Part shown: positions 49,959-58,927 of the stretch, in pieces
How the letters are laid out: each line of letters begins with the position of its first letter
Position numbering within the stretch: the first letter of the stretch is position 1
Assembly: GCF_043678055.1 (NCBI RefSeq)
Contig: NZ_JBHEQA010000003.1
Coordinates: 124,001 to 188,000 of the forward strand
Direction: 5' to 3'
Source of the DNA: Spongiimicrobium salis
Lineage (GTDB): Bacteria; Bacteroidota; Bacteroidia; Flavobacteriales; Flavobacteriaceae
Length of the DNA stretch: 64,000 bases
Made by a program: the position numbers and the translations under genes
Notes under the pieces: model-generated
What the model was told of the DNA's origin: nothing
What the model saw: the letters and a program-made list of their open reading frames with translations, nothing else
The model's database searches: none

Positions 49959-52160
49959 TTAATTTGCCACCTCACTAATGAATTTTAAGCGATACAGGCG
50001 CAGTTCTTCATCTTCATAATCTCCATCAAATTCCTTAAGCGCCTCTTCTACATCGTCTGTTTCCGCTTCTAAAAAATATTCATGTATTTCTTCTTGTTGG
50101 TCTTCATCCAATACTTCATCAATCCAATATCCTAAATTTAGTCGAGTACCACTATAAACGATCTGCTCCATTTCTTTAATCAATGCCGGAAGCTCTATTC
50201 CCTTTGCAGCGGCAATATCGTCCAATGGAAGTTTTCTATCCACATTTTGAATAATATATAATTTTAAGGCAGAATTTGCTCCGGTACTTTTTACCACCAA
50301 ATCATCTGGTCTAATAATTTCATTTTCCTCTACATAAGCGGCAATCATATCTACAAAAGATTTCCCGTATTTCCTAGCCTTGCCATCACCTACTCCATGA
50401 ATATTCACTAACTCTGGCATAGAAATTGGGTATTTCAACGCCATATCATGCAAAGAGGGGTCTTGGAAAACCACAAAAGGCGGCACGCCAAGTTTATTGG
50501 CTTCGGCCTTCCGAAGATCCTTAAGAAGGCGCAGCAACTTTTCATCCGCTACCCCTCCATTTGCTTTTGCAGCACTTACAATGGCATCATCAGTAGCCTT
50601 GTTATATACATGATCTTTGGTCATCATAAACGAGGCGGGAGCTTCTAAAAAGGCTTTTCCTTGCGCTGTGACCCGTAAAATGCCATACTGCTCTATTTCT
50701 TTGCGCAATAAGCCTGCCACCAACGTCTGTCGTACTAAGGCCATCCAAAAACTTTCATCCTGGTCCGAGCCAATTCCAAAAAAGGGTTTCTCGTCAGTTT
50801 TATGCGAAGATATCAAAGCGTTCACCTGACCGGTAAGGGTTTTTACAATCTCCTTGGATTTAAATTTCTCCTTGGTTCCCTGAACAACTTGAATCAATTT
50901 TATGACACTATCCTTGGCTTCCCGTTTTTCTTTAGGGTTTCTGGTATTATCATCCATATCGGCCCCTGCTCCGTTGACCTCATCGAAATCCTCCCCAAAA
51001 TAATGCAGAATAAATTTTCTTCTGGAAATAGAGGTTTCCGCAAAGGCTACGATCTCCTGCAACAGCGCATTGCCAATTTCCTGCTCTGCAACAGGTTTAC
51101 CAGACATAAATTTTTCTAATTTCTCTACATCCTTATAAGAGTAAAAGGCTAAGCAATGTCCTTCTCCTCCATCCCTTCCCGCACGTCCGGTCTCTTGGTA
51201 ATAGCTTTCGATGCTCTTAGGAATATCATGGTGGATTACATAGCGTACATCGGGCTTATCTATACCCATACCAAAAGCAATGGTCGCCACAACCACATCC
51301 ACATCTTCCATAAGGAACATATCTTGATATTTGGACCTGGTCTTGGCGTCAAAACCTGCGTGATAGGGCACCGCACTTACACCATTGACCTGAAGTACTT
51401 GAGCTAATTCTTCTACACGTTTTCTGCTCAAACAATAAATGATTCCAGATTTGTTTTGATTTTGTTTTACAAAACGAATGATATCCGCATCCACATTTTG
51501 AGTCTTGGGCCGCACTTCATAAAACAAATTGGGCCTATTAAAAGAAGCTTTGAATAATTTGGCATCCGTTATGCCCAAATTCTTTACAATATCTTCCTGT
51601 ACTTTTGGAGTTGCCGTGGCAGTAAGACCTATGATACAGATGTCTTGGCCCAAACGCCCTACTATTGATTTTAAGTTGCGGTATTCAGGTCTAAAATCAT
51701 GTCCCCATTCCGAAATACAATGCGCTTCGTCCACAGCCACAAAAGAAATTTTAACGGTCTGTAAAAAATCCACATACTCTTCTTTAGTCAAGGATTCAGG
51801 AGCTACATATAACAATTTGGTAATCCCTGCGGTAATATCACTTTTTACTTGTTTGATTTCGGTTTTTGTAAGAGAGGAATTCAATACATGGGCGACCCCG
51901 GTTTCTGAAGAAATACCCCTTATGGCGTCTACCTGATTCTTCATCAAAGCAATTAAAGGGGAGACTACTATTGCCGTTCCCTCCTGCATCAGCGCTGGAA
52001 GTTGATAACAGAGGGATTTTCCCCCTCCGGTCGGCATGATCACAAATGTATTTTTCTTTTGCAGGATGTTTTTGATGACTCCCTCTTGAAGTCCTTTGAA
52101 TTTAGAAAACCCAAAATACTTCTTAAGAGAAGCATGTAAATCAGTCTCGCTCAAACCCAT
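49959..52160 (-). CDS. recQ: ATP-dependent DNA helicase RecQ
   Basis: This 733-residue 3'-5' helicase acts in recombination and repair. Motifs in order: MPTGGGKSLCYQLPAL (Walker A), VDEAHCISEWGHDFRPEY (DEAH plus the aromatic-rich loop), GLTATATPKV, VVATIAFGMGIDKPDVRYV and HHDIPKSIESYYQETGRAGR. An RQC winged-helix region and an HRDC domain (about 540-610, LRKAEANKLGVPPFVVFQD) complete the classical layout. The last 120 residues form an acidic tail found in Bacteroidota RecQ. In RQC the usual zinc Cys set is not seen (FILHYFGEDFDE has no Cys), so zinc binding may be lost. Confidence 0.95.
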   Translation of the reverse strand: MGLSETDLHASLKKYFGFSKFKGLQEGVIKNILQKKNTFVIMPTGGGKSLCYQLPALMQEGTAIVVSPLIALMKNQVDAIRGISSETGVAHVLNSSLTKTEIKQVKSDITAGITKLLYVAPESLTKEEYVDFLQTVKISFVAVDEAHCISEWGHDFRPEYRNLKSIVGRLGQDICIIGLTATATPKVQEDIVKNLGITDAKLFKASFNRPNLFYEVRPKTQNVDADIIRFVKQNQNKSGIIYCLSRKRVEELAQVLQVNGVSAVPYHAGFDAKTRSKYQDMFLMEDVDVVVATIAFGMGIDKPDVRYVIHHDIPKSIESYYQETGRAGRDGGEGHCLAFYSYKDVEKLEKFMSGKPVAEQEIGNALLQEIVAFAETSISRRKFILHYFGEDFDEVNGAGADMDDNTRNPKEKREAKDSVIKLIQVVQGTKEKFKSKEIVKTLTGQVNALISSHKTDEKPFFGIGSDQDESFWMALVRQTLVAGLLRKEIEQYGILRVTAQGKAFLEAPASFMMTKDHVYNKATDDAIVSAAKANGGVADEKLLRLLKDLRKAEANKLGVPPFVVFQDPSLHDMALKYPISMPELVNIHGVGDGKARKYGKSFVDMIAAYVEENEIIRPDDLVVKSTGANSALKLYIIQNVDRKLPLDDIAAAKGIELPALIKEMEQIVYSGTRLNLGYWIDEVLDEDQQEEIHEYFLEAETDDVEEALKEFDGDYEDEELRLYRLKFISEVAN

Positions 52161-52293
52161 AATGCTCTTTTATTGTTTTTATTTTTCACTTCTCCATCTT
52201 AATCAAAAACTAAAAACGGCACGCTGTGTATTATAGTGTTTCAATCTAAAAATATTTTATTCGGTTTAAAATACGCTATAAAATAAGTTTACG

Positions 52294-52301
52294 TAATTTT
52301 G
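52294..52301 (+). promoter_or_regulatory. -7 promoter box for the kpsF operon
   Basis: TAATTTTG, exact TAnnTTTG, 59 bases upstream of the TTG start of the sugar-phosphate isomerase gene. The -33 position is not well conserved. Confidence 0.4.
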
Positions 52302-52360
52302 TAGTATTAAATATAATACATTCTTTTAGGAAAACAATCAGATAATTTTTTAATATTACC

Positions 52361-53326
52361 TTGAGCGATACGAAAGCTATTCTGGATATAGCAAAAAAAA
52401 CCATTGAAATACAGAGTGATGCCATTCAGCAGCTCTCTTCTTTTTTGACACCTGCATTCGCCAATGCTGTAGATCACATCCTAAATTCCAAAGGTCGTGT
52501 TGTTATTTCAGGGATTGGGAAAAGTGCCATTATTGCATCAAAAATAGTGGCCACACTGAACTCAACCGGAACACCAGCCATTTTTATGCATGCCGCGGAT
52601 GCCATTCATGGTGATCTGGGAACCATCCAGGATGACGATGTGGTGATCTGTATCTCGAAAAGCGGAAATACCCCTGAAATAAAAATGTTGGTCCCTTTAA
52701 TTCAACGAGGTTCCAATAAATTGATAGGCATGACCGCAAATATGGATTCCTTCTTGGCGAAACAAGCAGATTTTGTATTGAATACCTATGTAGACAAGGA
52801 AGCCTGCCCCAATAACTTGGCTCCTACTACTAGTACTACTGCCCAATTGGTCATGGGAGATGCGCTGGCCATCTGCCTCTTAAAACTCAAAGGATTCAGC
52901 AGTAGTGATTTTGCAAAATACCATCCCGGGGGGGCATTGGGTAAAAAGTTGTATTTACGCGTTGCTGACATTGCCCAGAACAATGCCAAACCCCAGGTAA
53001 GCGTTGATACCAGGGTTAAGGATGTCATTGTAGAGATTTCGGAAAAAATGCTGGGTGCTACGGCTGTAATGGAAGATGATAGCATTGTAGGCATCATTAC
53101 TGATGGCGATATTAGAAGAATGCTCAACACCCATGAAAATATCGGTAAATTGACAGCAAAAGATATCATGACTGCCAATCCCAAAACCATTGCTACAGAG
53201 GTACTTGCCGTAAAAGCTTTGGATGTCATGCAAGAAAAGGGTATTTCGCAACTATTGGCCGTTGAAGGGAAACAATACAAGGGCGTGGTACATTTACATA
53301 ATTTAATCAATGAAGGCATATTGTAA
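52361..53326 (+). CDS. Arabinose-5-phosphate isomerase (KpsF/GutQ family)
   Basis: This 321-residue enzyme interconverts ribulose-5-P and arabinose-5-P, the first committed precursor of KDO in lipopolysaccharide. The SIS domain (about 30-170) contains VVISGIGKSAIIASKIVATL, FMHAADAIHGDLGTI, CISKSGNTPEIKML and PTTSTTAQLVMGDALAICLL, and two CBS domains follow (about 200-320). The start codon is TTG, with no in-frame ATG upstream that fits. The stop TAA overlaps the tatC ATG by one base. Together with lptB three genes on, this points to envelope biogenesis. Confidence 0.93.
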   Translation: MSDTKAILDIAKKTIEIQSDAIQQLSSFLTPAFANAVDHILNSKGRVVISGIGKSAIIASKIVATLNSTGTPAIFMHAADAIHGDLGTIQDDDVVICISKSGNTPEIKMLVPLIQRGSNKLIGMTANMDSFLAKQADFVLNTYVDKEACPNNLAPTTSTTAQLVMGDALAICLLKLKGFSSSDFAKYHPGGALGKKLYLRVADIAQNNAKPQVSVDTRVKDVIVEISEKMLGATAVMEDDSIVGIITDGDIRRMLNTHENIGKLTAKDIMTANPKTIATEVLAVKALDVMQEKGISQLLAVEGKQYKGVVHLHNLINEGIL

Positions 53327-54168
53327 TGGCAAGAACAGCAAAATCTCCCAATGAAATGTCCTTTTTGGACCACCTCGAAGAATTGCGTTGGCATTTAATC
53401 CGTTCCACAGTAGCTATTCTTATTATTGCCTGTGCAGCTTTTTTAATGAAAGAATTTGTTTTTGACACCATTTTGTTTGGTCCTAAAAAGCTGAGTTTCC
53501 CTACCTATCGTCTTTTTTGTGATATCGCTACTTTTTTTGGTTTTGAGTCCAAGTTTTGTGGGGATGTATTGCCTTTTACCATTCAAAGCAGGCAAATGTC
53601 AGGCCAGTTTTCTGCACATATCTGGACTTCTATTTGGGCCGGATTCATAGTAGGCTTCCCCTATGTGCTTTATGAATTATGGAAATTTATCAGTCCCGGG
53701 CTTTATGAAAAGGAGCGCAAAAATTCAAGAGGTTTTATCCTCATCGCATCATTTTTGTTTTTCTTGGGCGTATTGTTCGGATATTATGTGGTGGCGCCAT
53801 TATCCATTACATTTCTAGGAACGTATCAGGTCAGTGAAGAAGTATTGAATGAATTTGATATCAGTTCCTTTATCGCAACGGTACGTTCTTCTGTAATTGC
53901 CTGTGGTATTTTGTTTGAACTGCCCATTATTATTTTCTTTTTAACAAAAATTGGATTAGTTACTCCACAGATTCTAAAAAAATACCGAAAAATAGCTCTT
54001 GTGGTCGTGCTCATTCTATCTGCTGTAATCACACCTCCAGATGTGGCGAGTCAAGTAATCGTGGCAGTGCCGGTATTGGTGCTCTATCAAGTCAGTATTT
54101 ACATTTCTGCGTTTGTATTGCGGAAAGAAGCGCGTAAACAAGCTAAAAAATTAAAGAAAAATGCATAA
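53326..54168 (+). CDS. tatC: Twin-arginine translocase subunit TatC
   Basis: A 280-residue polytopic inner-membrane receptor of the Tat pathway, which exports folded proteins. It starts with the family signature MSFLDHLEELRWHLIRSTV, followed by six membrane helices; the periplasmic loop contains FTIQSRQMSGQFSAHIWTS and the conserved FVPFYVLYELWKF-like block is GFPYVLYELWKFISPGLYEK. It is longer than E. coli TatC because of the first periplasmic loop, as usual for Bacteroidota. TatA is not in the window. It is coupled to the isomerase gene (1-base overlap) and to the following gene (8-base overlap). Confidence 0.95.
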   Translation: MARTAKSPNEMSFLDHLEELRWHLIRSTVAILIIACAAFLMKEFVFDTILFGPKKLSFPTYRLFCDIATFFGFESKFCGDVLPFTIQSRQMSGQFSAHIWTSIWAGFIVGFPYVLYELWKFISPGLYEKERKNSRGFILIASFLFFLGVLFGYYVVAPLSITFLGTYQVSEEVLNEFDISSFIATVRSSVIACGILFELPIIIFFLTKIGLVTPQILKKYRKIALVVVLILSAVITPPDVASQVIVAVPVLVLYQVSIYISAFVLRKEARKQAKKLKKNA

Positions 54169-54511
54169 TCAAGTCGAAGAATTTAATGCGTATCGTTCTA
54201 AAATGAACGAGAAGATTTTAGGGGACAATAATAAAATCATCAAAAGAATTTTCAATTTAGATACCAATGCCTATACTGCCGGTGCTCTAGATGTAAAGAC
54301 CAAAGAACTTTTAGGTCTGGTAGCTTCTGCAGTGCTGCGCTGTGATGATTGCATTAAATATCATTTGGAAAATTCCTATAAGGAAGGGGTGACCAAAGAA
54401 GAAACTATGGAAGCCTTGGGTATTGCTACGCTTGTAGGCGGCACCATTGTGGTCCCCCATTTGAGACGAGCTTATGAGTATTGGGAGGCCTTGGAAGAAC
54501 AGGAAGGTTAA
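54161..54511 (+). CDS. Carboxymuconolactone decarboxylase / AhpD-like protein
   Basis: A 116-residue single-domain protein of the carboxymuconolactone decarboxylase family. The motif ELLGLVASAVLRCDDCIKYH contains the CxxC plus following His (CDDCIKYH), the redox-active site of AhpD-like alkylhydroperoxidases, so a disulfide-exchange role is more likely than decarboxylation. The start overlaps the tatC end by 8 bases, and lptB follows 77 bases later. This small gene keeps its place in the kpsF-tatC-lptB run in Flavobacteriia, but its link to the envelope genes is unknown. Confidence 0.88.
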   Translation: MHNQVEEFNAYRSKMNEKILGDNNKIIKRIFNLDTNAYTAGALDVKTKELLGLVASAVLRCDDCIKYHLENSYKEGVTKEETMEALGIATLVGGTIVVPHLRRAYEYWEALEEQEG

Positions 54512-54588
54512 ATATTCCATAATTCTTTCTAACTTCCCCCCAATAAAGTTTAGATTTGAACGCATAGCGTATTACAATTTCGGATAGT

Positions 54589-55329
54589 ATGAAGCTTAGA
54601 GCAGAAAATATAATGAAGTCGTATAGAGGGCGACAAGTGGTCAAAGGAATTTCCCTTGAAGTAAATCAAGGAGAAATTGTTGGCCTTTTAGGGCCTAATG
54701 GTGCCGGAAAGACCACTTCTTTTTATATGATTGTAGGGCTGATTAAACCCAACGGAGGACGCATTCATTTGGACGATATGGAAATCACCCATTTTCCAAT
54801 GTACAAAAGGGCCCAAAATGGCATTGGTTATCTAGCCCAAGAGGCTTCCGTATTCCGCAAATTAAGCATTGAGAAGAATATTTTAAGTGTCTTGCAATTG
54901 ACAAAACTCAGCAAGAAGGAGCAGGAAATGAAAATGGAATCTCTTATTGAAGAGTTCAGTCTAGGGCATATTCGGAAAAACCGCGGAGATCTACTCTCCG
55001 GTGGAGAACGCAGACGTACCGAAATTGCACGTGCCTTGGCCACAGATCCCAAATTTATTTTGTTGGATGAGCCTTTTGCGGGGGTAGATCCTGTTGCCGT
55101 GGAGGATATTCAACGTATTGTGGCCCAATTGAAAGAAAAAAATATAGGCATCTTAATTACGGATCACAATGTACAAGAAACACTGGCCATTACGGAAAGA
55201 TCCTATTTAATGTTTGAAGGAGGTATTTTAAAATCGGGCATTCCGGAGGATTTGGCAGCAGATGAAATGGTGCGAAAAGTATATCTCGGCCAGAATTTTG
55301 AATTGCGCAAAAAGAAACTGGATTTTTAA
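54589..55329 (+). CDS. lptB: LPS export ABC transporter ATPase LptB
   Basis: This 246-residue ATPase powers extraction of lipopolysaccharide from the inner membrane by LptFG. Walker A is GLLGPNGAGKTTSFYMIVG, the Q-loop is GIGYLAQEASVFRKL (the LptB hallmark), the signature is LLSGGERRRTEIARALA, Walker B is FILLDEPFAGVDPVAVEDIQ, and the switch His is in ILITDHNVQETL. The C-terminal extension to 246 residues is normal. LptF, LptG, LptC and LptA are not in the window. It fits with the KDO precursor enzyme three genes upstream. Confidence 0.96.
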   Translation: MKLRAENIMKSYRGRQVVKGISLEVNQGEIVGLLGPNGAGKTTSFYMIVGLIKPNGGRIHLDDMEITHFPMYKRAQNGIGYLAQEASVFRKLSIEKNILSVLQLTKLSKKEQEMKMESLIEEFSLGHIRKNRGDLLSGGERRRTEIARALATDPKFILLDEPFAGVDPVAVEDIQRIVAQLKEKNIGILITDHNVQETLAITERSYLMFEGGILKSGIPEDLAADEMVRKVYLGQNFELRKKKLDF

Positions 55330-55449
55330 CGGCCCATAGGGTTGAGCACCCTTAAGCCTGCCCCTTCTTTTCCCATAAAATAAAAGCAGCGTATTTCCGT
55401 TCTCTTTGGAGGTTTTTACAAATAAAACTGTTAACCAAACCTTACTAAA

Positions 55450-56280
55450 ATGAACTGGAAAAAGACCTACGCGCTCATACTCTCTTTTCTAATCTTAGAT
55501 CTTATCATAGGATTTACCATGTATTCTTCTGAGGGTTTCACTCTTACTTTTAGAAGTTTTCAAATACTTCCCACCCTATTGATAGGGTTGCATATTTTTT
55601 TCATCGTGGTATTAAATAAGGCCATTACGGTAGAAAAAAGAGCACATCAACGTCTTAAAGTATTGGAATATATCAATTATGTGGTCGTGGGTTTCTACAT
55701 TTTTTGGTTCTTGTCCAAAACCTATCATTTTATTTCTTGGGGGTATCGCACCTATGGAACCGATACACCGCTGCTCATTTATGTCATTGTGACTTGGATC
55801 ATCAACGGAATCATTATCTTCTTAACTTTCAAAACCTATCAATTAAGGAAACAATCTTTAGGAAAATATAGCGAAATGGGCGCATTGTCCGAAATACAGA
55901 GCAACCCACAGGAAGCGCTTATAAATCATAGTTTTACGACCAACGAAGAGCGTTTGGCATTGTGCAAAGTATGTACAAATCGGCAATTCAATATGGAGAA
56001 AGGATTACTTTGCAGCTTAAACCAGGAAAAACCCAGTTTTTCTTCTTTCTGCATTGACTACTATGTAGACGAAAAAGAACAGCAAAGGCAGATAGCGTTA
56101 AACCCTCCTAAATCCAAGAAAGGATTCTTTGGGAGTTGGAAGGCTGCATTACTCATGTCGATCTTAGGTTTTGCTAGAGCTGCAATGCGAGGTTTTACAG
56201 AACCCATGGGTCTTATCTTTTTAGCCTTAGGTATTGGATGGCTTCTCTTGGCCGCCTTTGGCAGCAACAAACAAGAATAA
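55450..56280 (+). CDS. Multi-pass membrane protein with a Cys-rich central domain
   Basis: A 276-residue protein. Four predicted membrane helices lie in the first 135 residues, two weaker ones near the C-terminus (about 232-248 and 255-270). Between them is a cytosolic stretch with CKVCTNRQFNMEKGLLCSLN followed by FSSFC, a CxxC-x13-C-type arrangement that could bind zinc or iron. This Cys block is found in other Bacteroidota membrane proteins of unknown role. The gene is 120 bases after lptB and ends at a bidirectional terminator. Confidence 0.6.
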   Translation: MNWKKTYALILSFLILDLIIGFTMYSSEGFTLTFRSFQILPTLLIGLHIFFIVVLNKAITVEKRAHQRLKVLEYINYVVVGFYIFWFLSKTYHFISWGYRTYGTDTPLLIYVIVTWIINGIIIFLTFKTYQLRKQSLGKYSEMGALSEIQSNPQEALINHSFTTNEERLALCKVCTNRQFNMEKGLLCSLNQEKPSFSSFCIDYYVDEKEQQRQIALNPPKSKKGFFGSWKAALLMSILGFARAAMRGFTEPMGLIFLALGIGWLLLAAFGSNKQE

Positions 56281-56293
56281 CATAGCGAAAAAT

Positions 56294-56326
56294 AAAAAGG
56301 GAGCAATCAATGGTCGCTCCCTTTTT
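56294..56326 (+). terminator. Bidirectional terminator
   Basis: A perfect 11-bp stem (AAAAAGGGAGC / GCTCCCTTTTT) with an 11-base loop lies between two convergent genes. The A- and T-runs on both sides let it work on either strand: plus for the gene at 55450, minus for the MG2/plug gene at 56351. Confidence 0.85.
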
Positions 56327-56350
56327 ACGGCTACGGCCTCTATATCAGGC

Positions 56351-58735
56351 TTAGTTATTGGATTCTAACTGTATGGTTTTAATCGTAGAGAACAGACTCC
56401 CATCTTCTGCCATACCTTCTATAAAGAAGGTCATTTCCTTTAAGCCGGTATTATATATATTGAAGGTAGCTCTTCCACTGTTATTTGTAAGCACTTCCGG
56501 TTCCCAATGAATGACCCCGTATTTTTTAAACGTATTATCAAAGAAAGTAGGGTATTTGGGGGTATAAAATTGTTTTTGGGACTCAAAACCTTTTTCAATT
56601 AAAAAAGTATATGAATTGCCTATCTTCTCTTCACCCAAGTCCAATTCTCTTCCTCCACGACGTGAATACAGATAGATAACTTCACCTAAACCTGTTCTAA
56701 CCCCTTCACGAGATCCTATTTTATCAAAAAAGAAACTTTCTAATTCCGTTATCGGTGAATTCAATATAAATCGTAAATCGGGCAAACGATTGCCATCGAG
56801 TAGAACCAATGGAGACCTACCATCTCTTCTAGAACGAATTGAAATACCTCCAAATACGCGTATTACGTCATAGCCCCTTCCACGAATGAGATCTTCTACA
56901 TTAGGAAAACTACGTGCAATGTCCTTATCTACTTCTGTTACCCATTTTTTGAGATAGTCCCGAATGTTTCCATTATCGTCCGCCAGAGGCTTCTTCTTTT
57001 TCTCGGTCACTACAACTTCATTTAAGCGTATCGTTTCTTTTTTCAATACGAACTGCGGAACGTCATTATTTTCAGCACTCCAGGCGTTTTCCTCAAATAG
57101 CTTATCCTTCCAAACATTCTCTACAGTATCCGCTGTATTGCTGTTCACAGCGTTTACATATATTTTGGGTTTCACTAAGCGCTTATTATTGGTCAACAAT
57201 GAAATATTTAACTCCTCTCCTTGCTCCAAAAAGTAGTTTACAATCTTAAACTTGGTTTTATCCGGAGATACTTCGATGATTTCAGAATCATTGTTTTTTG
57301 ACGGGTAGACAAAGATTTTATCAGAGGCTCCCAAATTGGTTTCATTGAGTGTTCCGTTCAGAGTAATACCGCGTTCAAATACATGTAGAGGTTTAGGAGC
57401 TTTATTCAATACCGTATTCCAATTGTACTTACTCCATCCTTGGGTAAGTAAAAGTACATCGAGTTCTGCTCTTTTTTTGGCATTTACATTTCTAAAGTAG
57501 TAGGACGGGTTTTCAACAAAACCTTTAATATAAGGTTTCAAGTAAAAAGTACTCAAAATATTATCCTTATGCGCATAAGAAACTGTTCCTTGGGGCAATA
57601 CAGAAATACTTAAATTGCTTTTGATTTTGTCTTTTACCAAGACCGAAATTTGTAGAGAATCCTTTTCGCGTCCAGCATAGGCCACATCTACTGCCTCCGA
57701 AGACATTCTCTCTGCATTAAAAAGTAAACGCTCCAATACGGGTTTTGCATTTTCATCGAACAAGGTCACAATATTGATTCCCTTATTCAGGAGGTCTCGT
57801 TCTATTGAAAAAGAAGTTGTCTTCTTAGCACCATCAAATTCCAAATCAATTTTTTGTGCAATACCATCCCTATGTATTAAAAGATAGAAACGCTTGCCTT
57901 TGATTCTTTTTTGCGTCCTCTTATTAGCGCCTAATGTAATAATGACCTTATCGGCCAAATCATTGTTCAAGCTAATATTGATTCCTTGACCCAATACTAG
58001 AGGTAATGCCGTGGTTATTTTCTTTCCATTGGTAAAGGTTACCTCGGCTGTATACTTCTCATTTGCCTTTGGTTGCATACTGAATTTATCCAATCCAAAT
58101 GCGGCATCTCCAAATTGCGTCACTTCCTTTCCCTGTTCATCCTTGATTACGCCTTTTTTTATAGCCACTCCATATCCCTGCTCATCAATAGCCTTTACAC
58201 CAATAGTATTGGGAATATCTGCAATTAAATTTCCTCCCTCTGGTAGGAATTGCACGTCGTACTGTTGTTCTTTCAACAGTGCCAACTTCAATGGCTTTTT
58301 GTATAAAATTTTTATTTTCTGGGCATAGGCATCTTTTTCCTTAAAATTCTTCATCCAATTCGTGGAGGCCTTGATATAATACGAACCACTTACAAATGTG
58401 GAATCCACAGGAATATTTCCTTGCAAATAACCATCTTTGGCCAGATATAATTTTTTATCGATTTGCTTTCCTATACTATCATAGATGCCTACATAGACAT
58501 TGGAAGTCTCCTTGAAAGGCAAGTCCTCTTCCTTATCATAGATATAACCTTTAAACCAAATTTCTTCTCCAGCGATATAGGTATCTTTATTAAGATGTAA
58601 AAAAATGGCCTCTCTAGGCAATTCAAAATACGCATCAAAAGCTTCTTCTGCTTTTTGTTCTTTGTAATTTTCTTGTGCGATCAGACTGTGGTAAGAAAGC
58701 ATCAAAAGTGTAATAGCAAGTAATGGTTTGTTCAT
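56351..58735 (-). CDS. MG2/plug-domain secreted protein, paralogue 1
   Basis: A 794-residue exported protein (signal ends near SLIAQENY). The N-terminal third (about 40-140) is an alpha-2-macroglobulin MG2-like domain (IFLHLNKDTYIAGEEIWFKG), then a second MG-like domain (about 165-260, QFLPEGGNLIADIPNTIGVK). The middle contains LLLTQGWSKYNWN. At about 595-700 comes a TonB plug-like domain (LNEVVVTEKKKKPL, then DVIRVFGGISIRSRRDGRSP and LVLLDGNRLPD), with no beta barrel, and an Ig-like end. It is the most diverged of three tandem copies and has its own promoter box (minus strand TATCTTTA, 58768-58775). Function unknown. Confidence 0.82.
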   Translation of the reverse strand: MNKPLLAITLLMLSYHSLIAQENYKEQKAEEAFDAYFELPREAIFLHLNKDTYIAGEEIWFKGYIYDKEEDLPFKETSNVYVGIYDSIGKQIDKKLYLAKDGYLQGNIPVDSTFVSGSYYIKASTNWMKNFKEKDAYAQKIKILYKKPLKLALLKEQQYDVQFLPEGGNLIADIPNTIGVKAIDEQGYGVAIKKGVIKDEQGKEVTQFGDAAFGLDKFSMQPKANEKYTAEVTFTNGKKITTALPLVLGQGINISLNNDLADKVIITLGANKRTQKRIKGKRFYLLIHRDGIAQKIDLEFDGAKKTTSFSIERDLLNKGINIVTLFDENAKPVLERLLFNAERMSSEAVDVAYAGREKDSLQISVLVKDKIKSNLSISVLPQGTVSYAHKDNILSTFYLKPYIKGFVENPSYYFRNVNAKKRAELDVLLLTQGWSKYNWNTVLNKAPKPLHVFERGITLNGTLNETNLGASDKIFVYPSKNNDSEIIEVSPDKTKFKIVNYFLEQGEELNISLLTNNKRLVKPKIYVNAVNSNTADTVENVWKDKLFEENAWSAENNDVPQFVLKKETIRLNEVVVTEKKKKPLADDNGNIRDYLKKWVTEVDKDIARSFPNVEDLIRGRGYDVIRVFGGISIRSRRDGRSPLVLLDGNRLPDLRFILNSPITELESFFFDKIGSREGVRTGLGEVIYLYSRRGGRELDLGEEKIGNSYTFLIEKGFESQKQFYTPKYPTFFDNTFKKYGVIHWEPEVLTNNSGRATFNIYNTGLKEMTFFIEGMAEDGSLFSTIKTIQLESNN

Positions 58736-58767
58736 TTTTCAAGTGTTTAAGAAGTTATACTACGGTT

Positions 58768-58775
58768 TAAAGATA
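58768..58775 (-). promoter_or_regulatory. -7-like box before MG2/plug paralogue 1
   Basis: Minus strand TATCTTTA (7 of 8 of TAnnTTTG) ends 32 bases before the ATG, the same spacing as before paralogue 2, which supports a functional promoter. Confidence 0.4.
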
Positions 58776-58927
58776 TCTTTCTATGCATCAACAAGAATCA
58801 TGCCGATTATCTTAAAATTATAGTAAAACTACCCTTACACCAGAAGCGTTCCAAGAAATATACCGACCATCTTGTATTCTTGTATACAAATGTACGTTTA
58901 GATACGTGGGCTCCTGGTCGGCGGTTA

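Noticed and set aside
52361..55329. Capsule locus around the KpsF-like gene
   Set aside because: No polysaccharide export or glycosyltransferase genes follow; tatC and lptB point to a general envelope operon.
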